This document shows, piece by piece, positions 20,800 to 32,520 of a stretch of DNA of 64,000 nucleotides; positions within the stretch are counted from its first letter, which is position 1; each line of letters starts with the position of its first letter. The translations under genes were made by a program, and so were the position numbers. The notes under the pieces are model-generated. The model was not told the DNA's origin. It saw only the letters and a program-made list of their open reading frames with translations, and did no database searches. The DNA comes from Nyssa sinensis. Taxonomy: Eukaryota > Streptophyta > Magnoliopsida > Cornales > Nyssaceae. The stretch spans positions 31,566,239 to 31,630,238 of the forward strand of contig CM018052.1 of the NCBI GenBank assembly GCA_008638375.1. The letters are read 5' to 3'.

Positions 20800-23700
20800 C
20801 TTCAGGTAACATTGGTAAGATTTTCCATACTTCTGCATCACATTGTAGTAGTAGTACATGGATAATTGATTCTGGTGCAACGGATCACATGACCTTTGAC
20901 AGTCAGCAGGTTCAGTCTATGAAACAGTCCACCACACATATAGTCTCTACTGCCAATGGCAACCTCTCACCTATGATTGTAGAATGTTCAATTCCTCTCT
21001 CACATAATTTGAATCTTGATTCTGTTTTAGTTGTACCTTCTCTCAACCATAATTTATTGTCTGTTGCTTAAATAACCCGTGCATTGTCTTGTGTTGTGAT
21101 TTTCTGGTCTAACCATTGTGTTTTTAAGGACATTCGAACTCAGAAGACAATTGGTTGTGGTACTAGAAGAGGGAAACTATATCTTTTGGATCTGAAACCT
21201 ACTAGCTCACATCAGTTGACTTAAGCTCTTTCAGCGGATTAGATCAACAAATCCTCTGAAATTTGGTTGTGGCATAGGCGCTTGGGTCATGCATCTTTTG
21301 GATATTTTAAAAAATTGTTCCCAAAGTTGTTTTCTCAGTTAAATACTTCAGATTTCAAATGTGATATTTGTGAATTTGCAAAAAGTCACCGTGTATCGTT
21401 CCCATTGAGCATGAATAAAAGTCCAATACCTTTTATGTTGATTCACTCTGATGTATGGGGGTCGGCTAAAAAACCTTCCTTGAATGGTTCTCGTTGGTTT
21501 GTCTCATTTATTGATGATCACACTCGTATGACTTGGGTTTACTTGATGAAATCAAAGAATGAAGTTAGCTATTTGTTTTAGAAATTTCATAAAATGATTG
21601 CCACTCAATACCAATCTCACATACAAGTTCTTCGCATTGATAATGGTGGAGAATTTGTTAATCAGGACCTGACGAAGTACTTACAAGAACATGGCATATC
21701 TCACTAGATGACTTGCCCTTATTCCCCTCAACAAAATAGGGTTGCAGAGCGCAAGAATCGCCACTTACTTGAAGTTGTACGAGCCTCTTTGTTTGGAGCT
21801 CATATGCCCACCTGTTACTAGGGTGAAGCGCTCAATGTTGCGGCTTACCTCATTAATCGTGTACCCTCTAGCTCGCTGGATTTTCAAACTCCCTTTGAAG
21901 TACTTCATTCAACTGTAAGTGCTCCTACTGCTCTGAATTTATCACCTAGAATTTTTGGGTGTGTGGCATTTGTGCATCTTCCCAAGCCGTTGCATGATAA
22001 GCTGGAACCATGAGCCCTACGATGTGTCTTTGATGGTTATGCCTTACTTCAGAAAGGCTACTGCTGCTATCATCCCCCATCACGAAAAATGTATGTCACC
22101 CTTGACGTTGTCTTTCATGAAAATGACATGTACTATACTGTTCCTGAGTCTTCAATTCAGGGGGAGAGACGAAATGAATTATAGACTCTAAATCTAAATT
22201 CTTCTTTGGACCATTCGGATACAAGTGGTGAATTTTTGGATAAAAGTGGTGAGTGTCGAGAGGAGGCAAATGAGTTGCGTGAGCAACCTGTTCTTGACCA
22301 ACCAGATGCTCGTTTGAATGAGGGAAATAATTAGTATCAGATGGAAGAGGAAAATAATCAGAATCAGATGGAAGCGACTCCACTTCAAGTACCATCTAAC
22401 CAACTGTTTTTTGAGGACAATTCCTTTCCCAAACCCCAGGTACATTCTGAATCTCAATTCCTTCCAAAAGTATTACCTAATCGAACCACTAGAGGTATAC
22501 CTAGAGTTAACTATGAACCTGTTTTGAGTTCTAATCCTAAGTATCCCATGAGTAACTATGTATCCTACCATAGACTATCAAAGGAAAGTAAGTCATTTGT
22601 GAATCAATTATCTGTTGTATCTATTCCTACTAACTTGTAGGAAGCTCTAAGAGATCCCACGTGGAAGGAAGCTATGAATGAGGAAATGAAGTCACTTCAA
22701 AAGAACTCAACTTGGGAAGTTGTTGAGCTGCCTAAAGGAAAGAAACCTGTTGGGTGTAGGTGGGTTTTCACAGTCAAATACAAAGCAGATGGAACCATTG
22801 AATGATTCAAAGCTAGACTAGTCGCCAAGGGGTACACTCAAACTTATGGAATTGACTACATGGAGACATTTGCACCAGTAGCAAAAATCAATATTGTTCG
22901 TATTCTTATATCCTTAGCGGTGAATCTTGACTGGCCATTGCACCAGTTCAATGTAAAAAATGATTTTTTGCATGGAGACCTTCAAGAAGAATTGTACATG
23001 GAGTTGCCACCCGGATGTGATATGCAGTCAGAAGGTGGAAAACATGTCTGCAGATTGAAAAAGGCCCTAAACGGTTTAAAGCAATCTCCGAGAGCGTGGT
23101 TTGGAAGGTTTACAAAGTCAATGAAAAATTTTGGATACAAGTAGAGTAACTCAGATCATACTCTTTTTGTGAAGCATAACAAAGGAATGATTACTTGTCT
23201 CATTGTGTATGTTGACGATATGCTAGTAACAGGAAATGATTCAGAAGAAATGAGCGCATTTCAGAACCACCTAGCCCGAGAATTTGAGATGAAGGACCTT
23301 GGCCCTTTGAAATACTTTCTTGGTATTGAAGTATCAAGATCAATGGAAGTTATCTTTCTATCTCAACGAAAATATGCCTTAGATTTACTAAGTGAGACTG
23401 GTATGACGGCATGTAGTCCAGTTAGCACTCCTATGGAAGAAAATATAAAGCTAGGCATATATTTGAATCAAGTTCCAACAAACAAGGAAAGGTATCAAAG
23501 ATTAGTTGGGAGACTGATGTATCTTGCACATACTCGGCCTGACTTGGCATATGCACTAAGTGTTGTGAGCCAATTCATGCATTCTCCTAGCGAAGAACAT
23601 ATGAATGCAGTTACCCGCATTTTGCGCTACTTGAAGTCATATCCAGGAAAGGGGATTATGTTTAAAAGGGGTAATAAGCTGGATGTCAAAGGATACACTG

Positions 23701-24164
23701 ATGCGGATTGGGCTGGATCAATCAAAGATAGGCGGTCTACAGCAGAATATTTCACTTTTGTAGGAGGAAATTTGGTCACTTGGCGAAGCAAGAAGCAAGC
23801 TGTGGTTGCTTTATCTAGTGCTGAATCTGAATTCAGAGGAATGGCTAAGGCAATATGTGAATTATTATGGATCCGTAAGTTATTAGGAGATCTGAATATT
23901 AAGCATGACAGCCCAATGAAGCTATATTGTGATAACAAGGCAGCGTGTGATATTGCCCACAACCTAATTCAACACGATCGAACCAAACATGTGGAAGTTG
24001 ATAGGCATTTCATCAAAGAGAAACTAGAAGCAAGGATCATTGAAACACCTCATGTCTCATCTCAAGAACAACTTGCTGATCTACCCACCAAGGCCGTATC
24101 AAGTCGAGCATTTCATGATGGTCTTAACAAATTGGGAATAAGCGACATCTACGCACCAACTTGA
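20800..24164 (+). pseudogene. Copia-2 protease, integrase, RT and RNase H remnants
   Basis: Protease motif WIIDSGATDHMT (about 20860). Integrase zinc finger WHRRLGHAS ... CDICEFAK (21268 onward), then core with HSDVWGS, IDNGGEF and QQNRVAERKNR. RT begins near 22650, with NDFLHGDLQEEL and YVDDMLVTGND (about 23208). RNase H has YTDADWAGS and YCDNKAA and ends at TGA 24164. At least eight in-frame stops, most explained by TGG to TAG/TGA, CGA to TGA or CAG to TAG (for example about 21579, 21820, 22638, 22803), plus frame changes. Non-functional. The last open stretch (23169-24164) is the longest. Confidence 0.88.
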
Positions 24165-25123
24165 GGGGAGTGTTAAAGATTTTAGAAATAATTTCAAGTT
24201 GGTATACTTCCGTATATAGATTGATTGTAAATCTGTTTCCTAGATTAGAGATATGCTCTGCTGGCTGAGAGATTTGTACTCCTAAACTTTAGCATTCCAA
24301 TTATGTACAGTGGTTATTTATACCCCCACAATATTGTAAAGAGAATATGAATGAAATATACTAAGAATCTTTTGTCTTGGTCTTCTGTTGAAAACATCTC
24401 GCTCAGTTATCGAAACTCATCGGATGAAAAGCTCATCCATAAGTTCATCAGCTTTGTCGATAAAGCCCTAGTTCTGTTCACATCGTCTAATATTAGGAAG
24501 TTTACTCTCGATTTTCCGTATGAACGTCGTTTTGCCCCAAATGTTAATATGTGGGTTAGATTCGCGATGCAGAAGAGAGGAGCTGGAAATAAATTTGTAT
24601 AATCAATGCCCTGGTAATCGTTATAAATTGCCTCAGTACGTCTATGCGAATTCATCTTTAACAAAATTGAATCTGTCCAAATGCAAGATCATGCCCTACA
24701 TGGGAGTTAGCTGGAAATCTCTCAGGGCATTGACAATCAAGTGTGTCGTTCTGTCCGAGATTGCAATTGGAATGATATTATCGGGCAGTCCTGTATTGGA
24801 ATTTCTCGAATTGTACAGATGTTGTGTCGAACATCGTTTGGATATTAATTCTTCAAGTTTGAAAAAGTTGGTGATAAGGGGCTATAGGAACCCATTTGTT
24901 GAAGAAGATGACTCCGTATTGGAAATATCCGCTCCTAGTGTTTCATCACTGGAAATCGTGGGGTATTTCATGAGGAAGAAGATTCTGACCGGTGAACGTG
25001 TCATCTTTGAGTGCTGCTAAGTTGGACTTCGACCAATATTTTTTTGATGCTTGTATGTTGACTGATCTTCTTGAAAGCACTCAGCATGTTAAGGATGTTA
25101 TCTTGTGGCCTTGGTGTATTCAG

Positions 25124-26774
25124 GTTAGTCCTTAATTTGTAACTCTCTCTCTCTCTCCCTCTCTCTCTCTCGTACACATGTATCTTGATTGATTGGCATA
25201 TGATTAACGCATCAACATATGCTGATGGATTGCCAAACTTAGAGCTGCCACTATATTTTCTATATAAGACCGACTTCAAAGTAAGTTGTCATTTTGGGTG
25301 TCAAAAAATTTATTTGTAATTTTAAACAGTATTATGATATTCTTAAATTATAAATCTGCTCCAATAGTAGGTGCTAAAATTAGGTGTCATTTTAATATTT
25401 TTTTATTAAAAAATACAATTAAACTTAATGGTTATATTTTAACGGATATAGTTTTCATAACAATTTAATTTAAATTAAATTACAAAAATTAATTTAATTT
25501 AAAAAATTAATTTAAATTCTAACAATTAACTAAATTAAAAAAATTATTTAATTATAAAAATTAGTTAAATAAATAAAATCATTCTAAATTTATAGAATAA
25601 TTTTTAGAGTGATTTTTCGAGTTTTGGTAAGTTTTCTCTTCACAAACTTCTTGTATTTACAAAATTCTTTGGTGAAATAGAGTTGTTGGAATGGTAGTTG
25701 TTGTAACAATAAAAATGGAAATGGTCCAACCATCAAATAGCACCTCTCTCTTTCTCTCTCCAAAGTTTGTAAAAATGGCACCTCAGACCGTTGGTTGTCA
25801 TTTTACAACCGCATATGCCACCCCCTTTGGAGTGAAAAATTTTGAGTTTGGGTTGCTATTTTGACAGTTATAGATTTTCCACCTCGCGTTGTAGTTGCTC
25901 TAACCTCATTTTTGCCTAAAGAATGTGGAATACCATTTTTGTCCTAGTTTATCTGCTTTAGCTTTTTTGTATACCCAAATTTGAAATAATAAGTCACAAA
26001 GGATGTTTTCATCGTCTTGACGAGCCATAAAGTTATATTCTTAAATTCTTAATTTGAAAGATGCAGCATTTGGCCATAACCTTTGATGGCCATTGAAAAA
26101 TTTAATTCAAACAAAAGAATGTGGAAGACATTGGAAATGAAATTTTTTAATAAGTTGAACAATATATTTATTAATGTACGCATCTCAGCTGGGTAATTCA
26201 ATCAAAACCCAACTTCAGTTACCTGAATTATGTGGCAATATATTATAATCAGTGATTCAAAAATAGTTATTGTTTTTGGCCCTAGTTTTATGTTTAACTA
26301 TCAAGAAAACAACTTTGTAATGGTGTGCTGCCAACTGTTGTTATTCGAATGCTATATGCATAATGTGCCTAAAATACATTTAATGGCGCAATACCCGCAT
26401 TCTTACTTTTGAGGTGCAACTCTTTTGAAAGATTTACACAAACCAAATATCTCTTTTCCTTGCCAAGAATAATCTTGTTTTTATATTTTATAACTTCTCT
26501 AGATGAGATAGGTTGCTTTCCTCCTATAATGAGTGAATTATAGTTTTAGATTTAAACATAGTTGCAATAATTGGATTGAGTTTCTTGGTTTCCAAAAATG
26601 TAATATCTCTTGCATGTAGAATACAGTGACTATTTGTTAATAACACACATCTTAATTCTATAATGGGTTTCGGCAAAACTTTGTATTCATTGGAAAAGAA
26701 GTTTGCTTGTAATGTTTTATTCATAGATTTTAGTAATTGATTCCATTTTTCCCCTTCTACCTTGATTGACCCAG
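25124..26774. other. Intron 1 of F-box B, AT-rich
   Basis: Starts GTTAGTCC with a (CT)n tract at 25144-25172. The stretch 25250-25920 is very AT-rich and bordered by GGTGTCA-type motifs, possibly a decayed MITE, but I could not define matching ends. Most of this intron and exon 2 are missing from arm 2. Confidence 0.4.
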
Positions 26775-27545
26775 GTCTTATCGAAATTAAATGCGGAAGG
26801 GTTAACGTCTCCACTGTCAGAGTGCAGATGTTTGACACTAGTCGCACCCACGAAGAAATGGGACCTCCCAGGGATAGCAAGTCTACTACAAAGTTCCCCT
26901 AATCTGGATATGTTAATCATAGATATGGCCTCCCCTCACTAGAGGTGTGTTCTTCCAAAATTGTTTCTTCATTTTTTTTTCCTTTTACATCCATTTTGAG
27001 GCCTGTTTGGAAAGAACTATAATGATTAATAGCTTCTAATTAATTTCTTTCATCATATTTGATAATTACTGTATTGAAACGATCCTATGAAAGCTTGGTT
27101 ACCTTTTTACTCTGTTGAATTGATCCTAGTGTAAGCTGGGTTGCCATATTGTGGAAATTCACTTTGATTTTCATATTATGTCCTTGTATTATTTTCACCT
27201 TCAAAAATTAGATTATGCAACACGTTATATCGAGCATTGAAAGTCAGTCTTTGTTGAAGTTATTTTTAGTGGCTCCATTATATTTGACCAAATGCATTAT
27301 AATCTATAATTGTAATTAAATTTCTGCCCAATTAAATTAAAATCAATTTTTTTTTATAGACTTGATACACTTCCCCAACTCTACGTTTTTGATGGAGAGA
27401 ACTACAGGACACTGATTTTTTGGTTGTTTGGTCCTGCATCGTAAGACTGTTGAAATCTCCAGTTTTTGGAGCTGTGAATTTGAACTTCAGTTAGAACATT
27501 TTCTACTTTGAATAGATGTGGAGAAGGTGGTTAATAGTGCATGAT

Positions 27546-28049
27546 GGACGATTCTAAGTTCCTAACCAATTGTTGATGCGGTGTATGTTGCACAAACTAT
27601 TCCATATAGCTCACTTTATAGTATATCAGTGAAGACGGTGAAGTTGGCCCGGTAGTGGGGGCTGTGATCAACAATCGTCCCACGTTGCGCGGATCAACCA
27701 AGCTGGCTGGACCCAAAAAAGAGGCGAGGGAGATCTGTTCACAACATTCCTTTTCGTGTATAATATATATATAGGCAGGGAGGAGATCAGAAATTCACTT
27801 GAAGAGATACAAAAATTTTGTTTAATGTTTGATCATAAATTTAAAAAAATTAAAGAACTATAAAAAGATAATATTAGTTGATAATATTTTTAAAAAATAA
27901 TTAAATTTATTAATACGAAAAACTTATAAATTTTAACATAAAAAAACTCAAAATTTTTTTGGGAATATAAAAAATTAATAAAAGTTCTATTCCAGAGTCA
28001 AATCCAGATAAAGGTAAAGTGTAAAAAAAATTAAATCTAAGAGAGGTAA
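27546..28049. other. Spacer between F-box B and the gene C unit
   Basis: AT-rich with (TA)n near 27763. Matched in reverse at about 61930-62370, so part of the inverted duplication. No gene. Confidence 0.5.
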
Positions 28050-28285
28050 GATTTTAAATTAAAAAAGGTATAATTTAAAACATATAAAAAATATAAAAAA
28101 AATTCACAAAACAAAATAAAAAATTGAAAGAAAATACCGCATGTGGCCTCGTGAATTAATAGAGGATAATGGTATCGTAAATTTAATAAATATGAGATAT
28201 GAGACTATTTCTAAATGAAATTGACATTAGGGAACTTCGAGGCAACTGTCAGTTGAAATTGACACTTGACCTAAATGGCATCCTT
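28050..28285 (+). repeat. Inverted repeat flanking gene C, left copy
   Basis: Contains ATGTGGCCTCGTGAATTAAT and TTGACACTTGACCTAAATGG. The reverse complement lies at about 30800-31030, so a 230-bp inverted pair brackets the 2.5-kb gene C unit. A third copy lies in arm 2 (61640-61930). Confidence 0.85.
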
Positions 28286-28800
28286 CTTTTTGAGATCCAT
28301 ATACCCATCTTATATCCACCTGCACTCATTCTTCTTTCATATACCCATCTTATATCCACTTGCACTCGTCGGTCCTGCTGCATGTCAGATTGGTGTGGAA
28401 GCATTTATTAGTTCCTCCCTTAACTATACTCTGTTAGCAAATTTGTCACTTGACCTAAATGGCATCCTTCTTTTCCCTCCAATAGTAATGTCAAAATTTT
28501 CCAATGTTGATGAAGAAGTTAAATAAAAAAATACTTGCCAAAAATATAAAAGATTTAAAGAAAGTATCAATTCAATTATCACAGCTTGCTTGGATGTTAT
28601 GAAAAATAATATAGATTCATATATGAAACGATACTTAGTAATTGTATCGTATTAAATTCAGTGTAGTTTATGATTTAAAATTCTAACAGTAAATAAAAAA
28701 AAAACCCTCTTATATCAATTATTACAAAAAAGAGAGTCTATTCTCACTCCCATATGTACTGATGCACTCCAATTGTTCATGTATGGAATGAGAATATCAT

Positions 28801-30558
28801 TTAACGTGGCGATGAAGAATTTTGTGTGGGAAGAGTTGGCTCCTGTGTCTGGTTGCGTCCTGCAAACTTGTTACAATTGTCAAACATCTGGGTGATTGCT
28901 TTCCCAATTATCTTGCAAAGGCAATAGCATATATGCTTGAAAGATCCAAGTTTCCAGATTATTTGTAGAAGGACCCAAACAACAACAATGGGTAGCACAA
29001 ACCAGCCTTGATCAGGAAAAACTGATACCAGTAAGAGTGAAGCAAGAGAACCCGAAATTGGAATAACATTTCTGAGGATTCGGGAGCACCATGCTAATTG
29101 AGTTTGCATTTCCTTCGTAAATCCTGGTGCAAGGTAGCAGATGTATATGGCTGTAAAGAATGCCCACATGGCTGCTGGGTGGGTCTCAAACGGACTCTCA
29201 GCCTTGCCTTGATATTTCACACCCAGGAGGGTAATTAGATTTGTAATGTAATAAGCCCTGGAGATGTCTCCTTCCCTTCTTCTTGGAGATGTCATTCTAT
29301 GACAGGGAGGAATTGAAATGAACCCTCTTATTAGAATCTACTATCTTTTCAAATGACAGTGAAGGATAGAATGGGACTTTATAGAATAGGATTTCATCAT
29401 TGGATTTATCTCGTGTGATTACATGGGTCTAATAAATAAATTTAAAAATATGTTATTTTGGTAAAAATATTAAAAATCAGTGCTGAGGATACAAATAAAA
29501 ATAAATTAACCATTTCTTACGTAACATGTTTATCTTAAGATTGCCAATGAATTGGATATTTGATCGATCAAAATTCGATTTGTTTATTTTTATTTAAAAT
29601 AAAGAAGTTAGTCATCAAAAAAATAAAAATAAAAATAAATAAAGAAGTTTCGATGATATCCAAATTTAAAAATATGAATTAAAGTAATTAGATTCAATTA
29701 TATATAACATGTATATTAATTTTTATACATCATATTAAAAATTATATAGTTTAAATTTCTGTAATATATTAATTTTTAAATTATGTATTTTTTTAAAAAA
29801 AAATTGAGTTAAATTTATATATTTTAAATTTTACCCAGTATGTGTATTGTAACATAATTATTTATATACATAATATCCATATATATAAAATTATAGGGTC
29901 AAATTCAATTTGATCCGACAATTAAAAAATTCATAAATTGGTTGAATTTTGATATCCAATTCAATCTATTTTTCTAATGAATAACATTAATTCGAGTCAC
30001 TCTTCCATTCGTTTGCAAGCCGAATGGGAGGCAACTGCTTTTCTTATATATAAAGGAATTTGAAAGAGAGGGATGATAAAAGGGCAGACAAAAGACATAG
30101 CAAACACATCAAAATTCCAACATTCCAGTTTCAATAAAGTATCTTCCTAAAAAAAGAAACAAAAAAAAAAAACTGTGTCAAAGATGAACTCAGCTAAGTT
30201 GACTCGTTAAAGAACACTAAAACTGTCAACCACAACATATATCCAGCTGGAAGAGTACTTACTCATCATCATGGGCTCCAAGCTAGTTAAACGATGATGA
30301 AAAAACAATATTGATGTTAAGGCAGGAAAGGAAAGCGAGGGAAATTGGAGAGGAGTTTGTGGACTAATGAACTAACCTTCTGGTATTGGTATGAAGATGG
30401 CGGCAGCAGCAGCAGCGGCTGTTCTGTTTCTTAGCTTTCTTCACATTCACGGCACTCTGTAAATCCACCCTCATAAGTCTGTGAACTTTGATTCTGGGTC
30501 TTGGGCGGTTAACATTTCCAAGATCTCTCGACACATCACCTCTCTGCACAGAACTCAT
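28801..30558 (-). CDS. Gene C: small membrane protein of unknown function (two exons)
   Basis: Minus strand. Exon 1 30558-30377 (ATG, MSSVQRGDVSRDLGNVN...), donor AG|GTTAGT. Exon 2 29296-28801, acceptor TGTCATAG. The split Arg codon joins in frame, predicting about 225 aa. The N-terminal 60 residues are basic (NRPRPRIKVHRLMR, KKAKKQ) with a Cys run. Exon 2 has three likely membrane helices at about residues 102-118, 136-154 and 159-176, then a Cys-rich segment (CYCLCKIIG) and a polar tail. The SPFETHPAAMWAFF stretch is shared with C'. Splice sites are the same in both duplicates, supporting the model. I do not recognise a named family. A short ORF extension upstream of this ATG is less likely, since C' starts at the same Met. 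Confidence 0.65.
29297..30376 (-). other. Intron of gene C
   Basis: About 1.08 kb, AT-rich, ending in a CCTCCCTGTCATAG acceptor. Includes three AAAAAT-type units near 29615-29640, which are greatly expanded in the arm 2 copy. Confidence 0.6.
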
Positions 30559-30661
30559 TTTACTAGTGCAGAGTATCTTCTTGTCTTGATGCTGGTATTC
30601 CACTCTGGTATTCCACTCTGTTCTTGTGAGTTGGTTATAACGACCATCGCGGGGGTGAGGG

Positions 30662-30728
30662 TAAATTAGTAATTTTGTCAACGAACAGAACTCAGATGAC
30701 ATTTTTCGTTGACAAAATTACTAATTTA
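30662..30728. repeat. Perfect 23-bp palindrome arms with 21-bp loop
   Basis: TAAATTAGTAATTTTGTCAA plus CGA at 30662-30684 is the exact reverse complement of 30706-30728. Imperfect pairing continues outwards (GGTGAGGG / CCCCTCCTCACC). It marks the edge of arm 1. Confidence 0.9.
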
Positions 30729-30799
30729 CCCCTCCTCACCGTCCCAGTCAACAAAATTACTATCAATTTCAACGAAACAGAACTCAGATGGGAGAAGGA

Positions 30800-31030
30800 G
30801 ACCATTTAGGTCAAGTGTCAATTTCAGCTGAGTTGCCTCGAAGTTCCCTATTGTCAATTTCATTTAGAAATAGTCTCATATCTCATATTTATTAAATTTA
30901 CGATACCATTATCCTCTATTAATTCACGAGGCCACATGCGGTATTTTCTTTCAATTTTTTATTTTGTTTTGTGAATTTTTTTTTTTTATATTTTTTATAT
31001 GTTTTAAATTATACCTTTTTTAATTTAAAT
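30800..31030 (-). repeat. Inverted repeat flanking gene C, right copy
   Basis: Reverse complement of 28050-28285 (ATTAATTCACGAGGCCACAT; CCATTTAGGTCAAGTGTCAA). Ends abruptly where the LTR block at 31032 begins. Confidence 0.85.
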
Positions 31031-31374
31031 TAGACATCATCATATATAAACATAGCGGAAGACATCAAGTGAAAGGTTACATATACATATCATTTTGCCA
31101 ATTCAAAAATACAGCCTGTAAAATTTCTAATTCATCATCTCGTCCGTAGGACGTGAATATACGGGAGTGCTACAAGACTGTACTACTATTACCATCACTT
31201 GCCAAAAATGTCCAATCTATAACCGCAGCCTCCTGCGGTTTGTCCTCTGTGTCAGTCCCTAAAATCAACATATAAGTTCAGAGTGAGCTAAACTAAGCTC
31301 AATAAGTAAGTCCCCTACTCTACCATGTGTACATGATCTGAAAGAAACTGAATAATCCAATAAGGATATGATAA

Positions 31375-31530
31375 CCAGTCAATATCATAACAACAATCAT
31401 AACTCGTCAATGGATATCAAATGATCAGGAATAATAACAACAATCATAGCTCGTCAATGAATATCAAATGATCAAGAATAATAACAACAATCATAGCTCA
31501 TCAATGAATATCAAATGATTAGGAAGATAG
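31375..31530 (+). repeat. Tandem repeat of ~50 bp, three copies
   Basis: Units contain ATAACAACAATCATA(A/G)CTC and GTCAATG(G/A)ATATCAAATGAT. Within the LTR-like block. Confidence 0.8.
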
Positions 31531-32089
31531 ATGATAATCAAAGAACATCTAGTCTGAAAGACAACATTAAATGCTACAGTCAAAAGCTCTCAAGAACATG
31601 ATCATAGTAAATACTCAATAAACGTTGTGCAATTATATGATCATTCATACAAGAACATGATCATACTAGGAATCTCAATAAATAGATAGTGATGTCAAAA
31701 CTGGTGGATGCAGTAAACTATGGGGCCCAGCTATCCCCTTTGTGCATAAAGCACTGAGCTCAATAATGTAAACTGTATCCTCTAGGACTACTCTCATGCA
31801 CTATGCCTCGACATAGCCATTATGGAAACTGGTCCCCGTACTCGGGACAAGACCCCATCTAGATGGAGTTTGTGACTGAGCACAAATCCGGTACTGATAA
31901 ATATCAAGATCATGCTTTTCTCCACGGAGAAGAATGTGGATCATAACTGGTTCAAGGCAACATAATATAACGATAGCTTTTTACAGCTATGTTACCGGGT
32001 TGCTGAGAACAACAACATCTGGCCCCTTTTGGCCCTACGTACAAGTGTACAGAATGGTCCTTTGCACAATGTACATCAACTCATGATCA

Positions 32090-32290
32090 AGATATAACAT
32101 CATCAATAAATATAGGAACTCATGAGCGAGATACAACAAAATCGCTAAGCTATTCCACTGATAGGCAAATATCACATAAGTGAAATTATAGAGAATCTGA
32201 TACAGGAACTCACGATCAAGACACAACATCATCGCTAAGCTATTCCACTGATAGGCAATATCACATAAGTGGAATAATAGAGAATCTGAT
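32090..32290 (+). repeat. Tandem duplication of ~105 bp
   Basis: Two units with AGGAACTCA(T/C)GA and CGCTAAGCTATTCCACTGAT followed by ATCACATAAGTG. Within the LTR-like block. Confidence 0.8.
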
Positions 32291-32485
32291 AAGACAATAA
32301 ATAATTGAGAGTACAAGTGTGTATAGAAAAAACTATGACATGGCTGAGTGTACTACATGTAGAGGTCGGATATTACTTACCTTTTACTATTCCTTGAAAA
32401 GTTAAGCTATTCCCTTTTCTTTGGACGCTCTTGTCATTCGAAAAATACAACTCAGTCTATAGCCATAATCGGTCTATGCTACGTA

Positions 32486-32520
<35 letters not shown>

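Larger units (their letters stand above)
19492..24377 (+). mobile_element. Copia-2: degenerate Ty1/Copia retrotransposon (4886 bp)
   Basis: LTRs of about 206 bp (19492-19697 and 24171-24377) start TGTTAAAGA. The 3' end reads TTTTGTCT, not the usual CA. The flanks TGGAC (19487-19491) and TGGTC (24378-24382) form a 5-bp TSD with one mismatch. iMet PBS TGGTATCAGAGCC at 19698-19710; GAGGGGAG purine tract before the 3' LTR. LTRs differ by only about three substitutions and two small indels, yet the coding region has many stops and frameshifts. Inserted right after the F-box of gene B (LYLWT). Absent from arm 2. Confidence 0.93.
18950..27545 (+). pseudogene. F-box/LRR/FBD protein pseudogene B
   Basis: Exon 1 is 18950-25123 (split by Copia-2), exon 2 26775-26944, exon 3 from 27360. 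The N-terminus is unusual: poly-Ser, acidic blocks, a CIYCHRRK segment, an Asp/Glu-rich stretch, poly-Pro, then basic KRRKKK, followed by the F-box [23 protein letters not shown] segments follow after the insertion (SSLTKLNLSKCK, SVSSLEIVGYF). Exon 2 matches that of gene A (KKWDLPGIASLLQSS). Exon 3 keeps only FBD traces (TVEISSFWSCEFELQLEHF). Defects: frameshift near 24575, frameshift near 25000, TAG at the end of exon 2, and several stops in exon 3. Homologous to A (tandem paralogue). Intact relatives serve SCF ubiquitin ligases. Confidence 0.85.
17899..30661 (+). repeat. Arm 1 of a large inverted duplication
   Basis: The sequence from AATTTCAATTTGTCACTGAA (17899) to about 30661 matches, in reverse complement, 64000 back to about 59262. 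Colinear anchors: 18120-18330 with 63620-63765; 18770-18907 with 63075-63210; 24740-25249 with 62590-63062; 27340-27990 with 61950-62545; 28801-29296 with 60730-61138 onwards; 30377-30558 with 59415-59593. Arm 2 lacks about 18908-24739 and 25250-27335. The duplication probably continues beyond the window. Confidence 0.93.

Noticed and set aside
22096..22457. Minus-strand ORFs inside Copia-2
   Set aside because: Opposite-strand shadows of the integrase-RT linker, with no domain.
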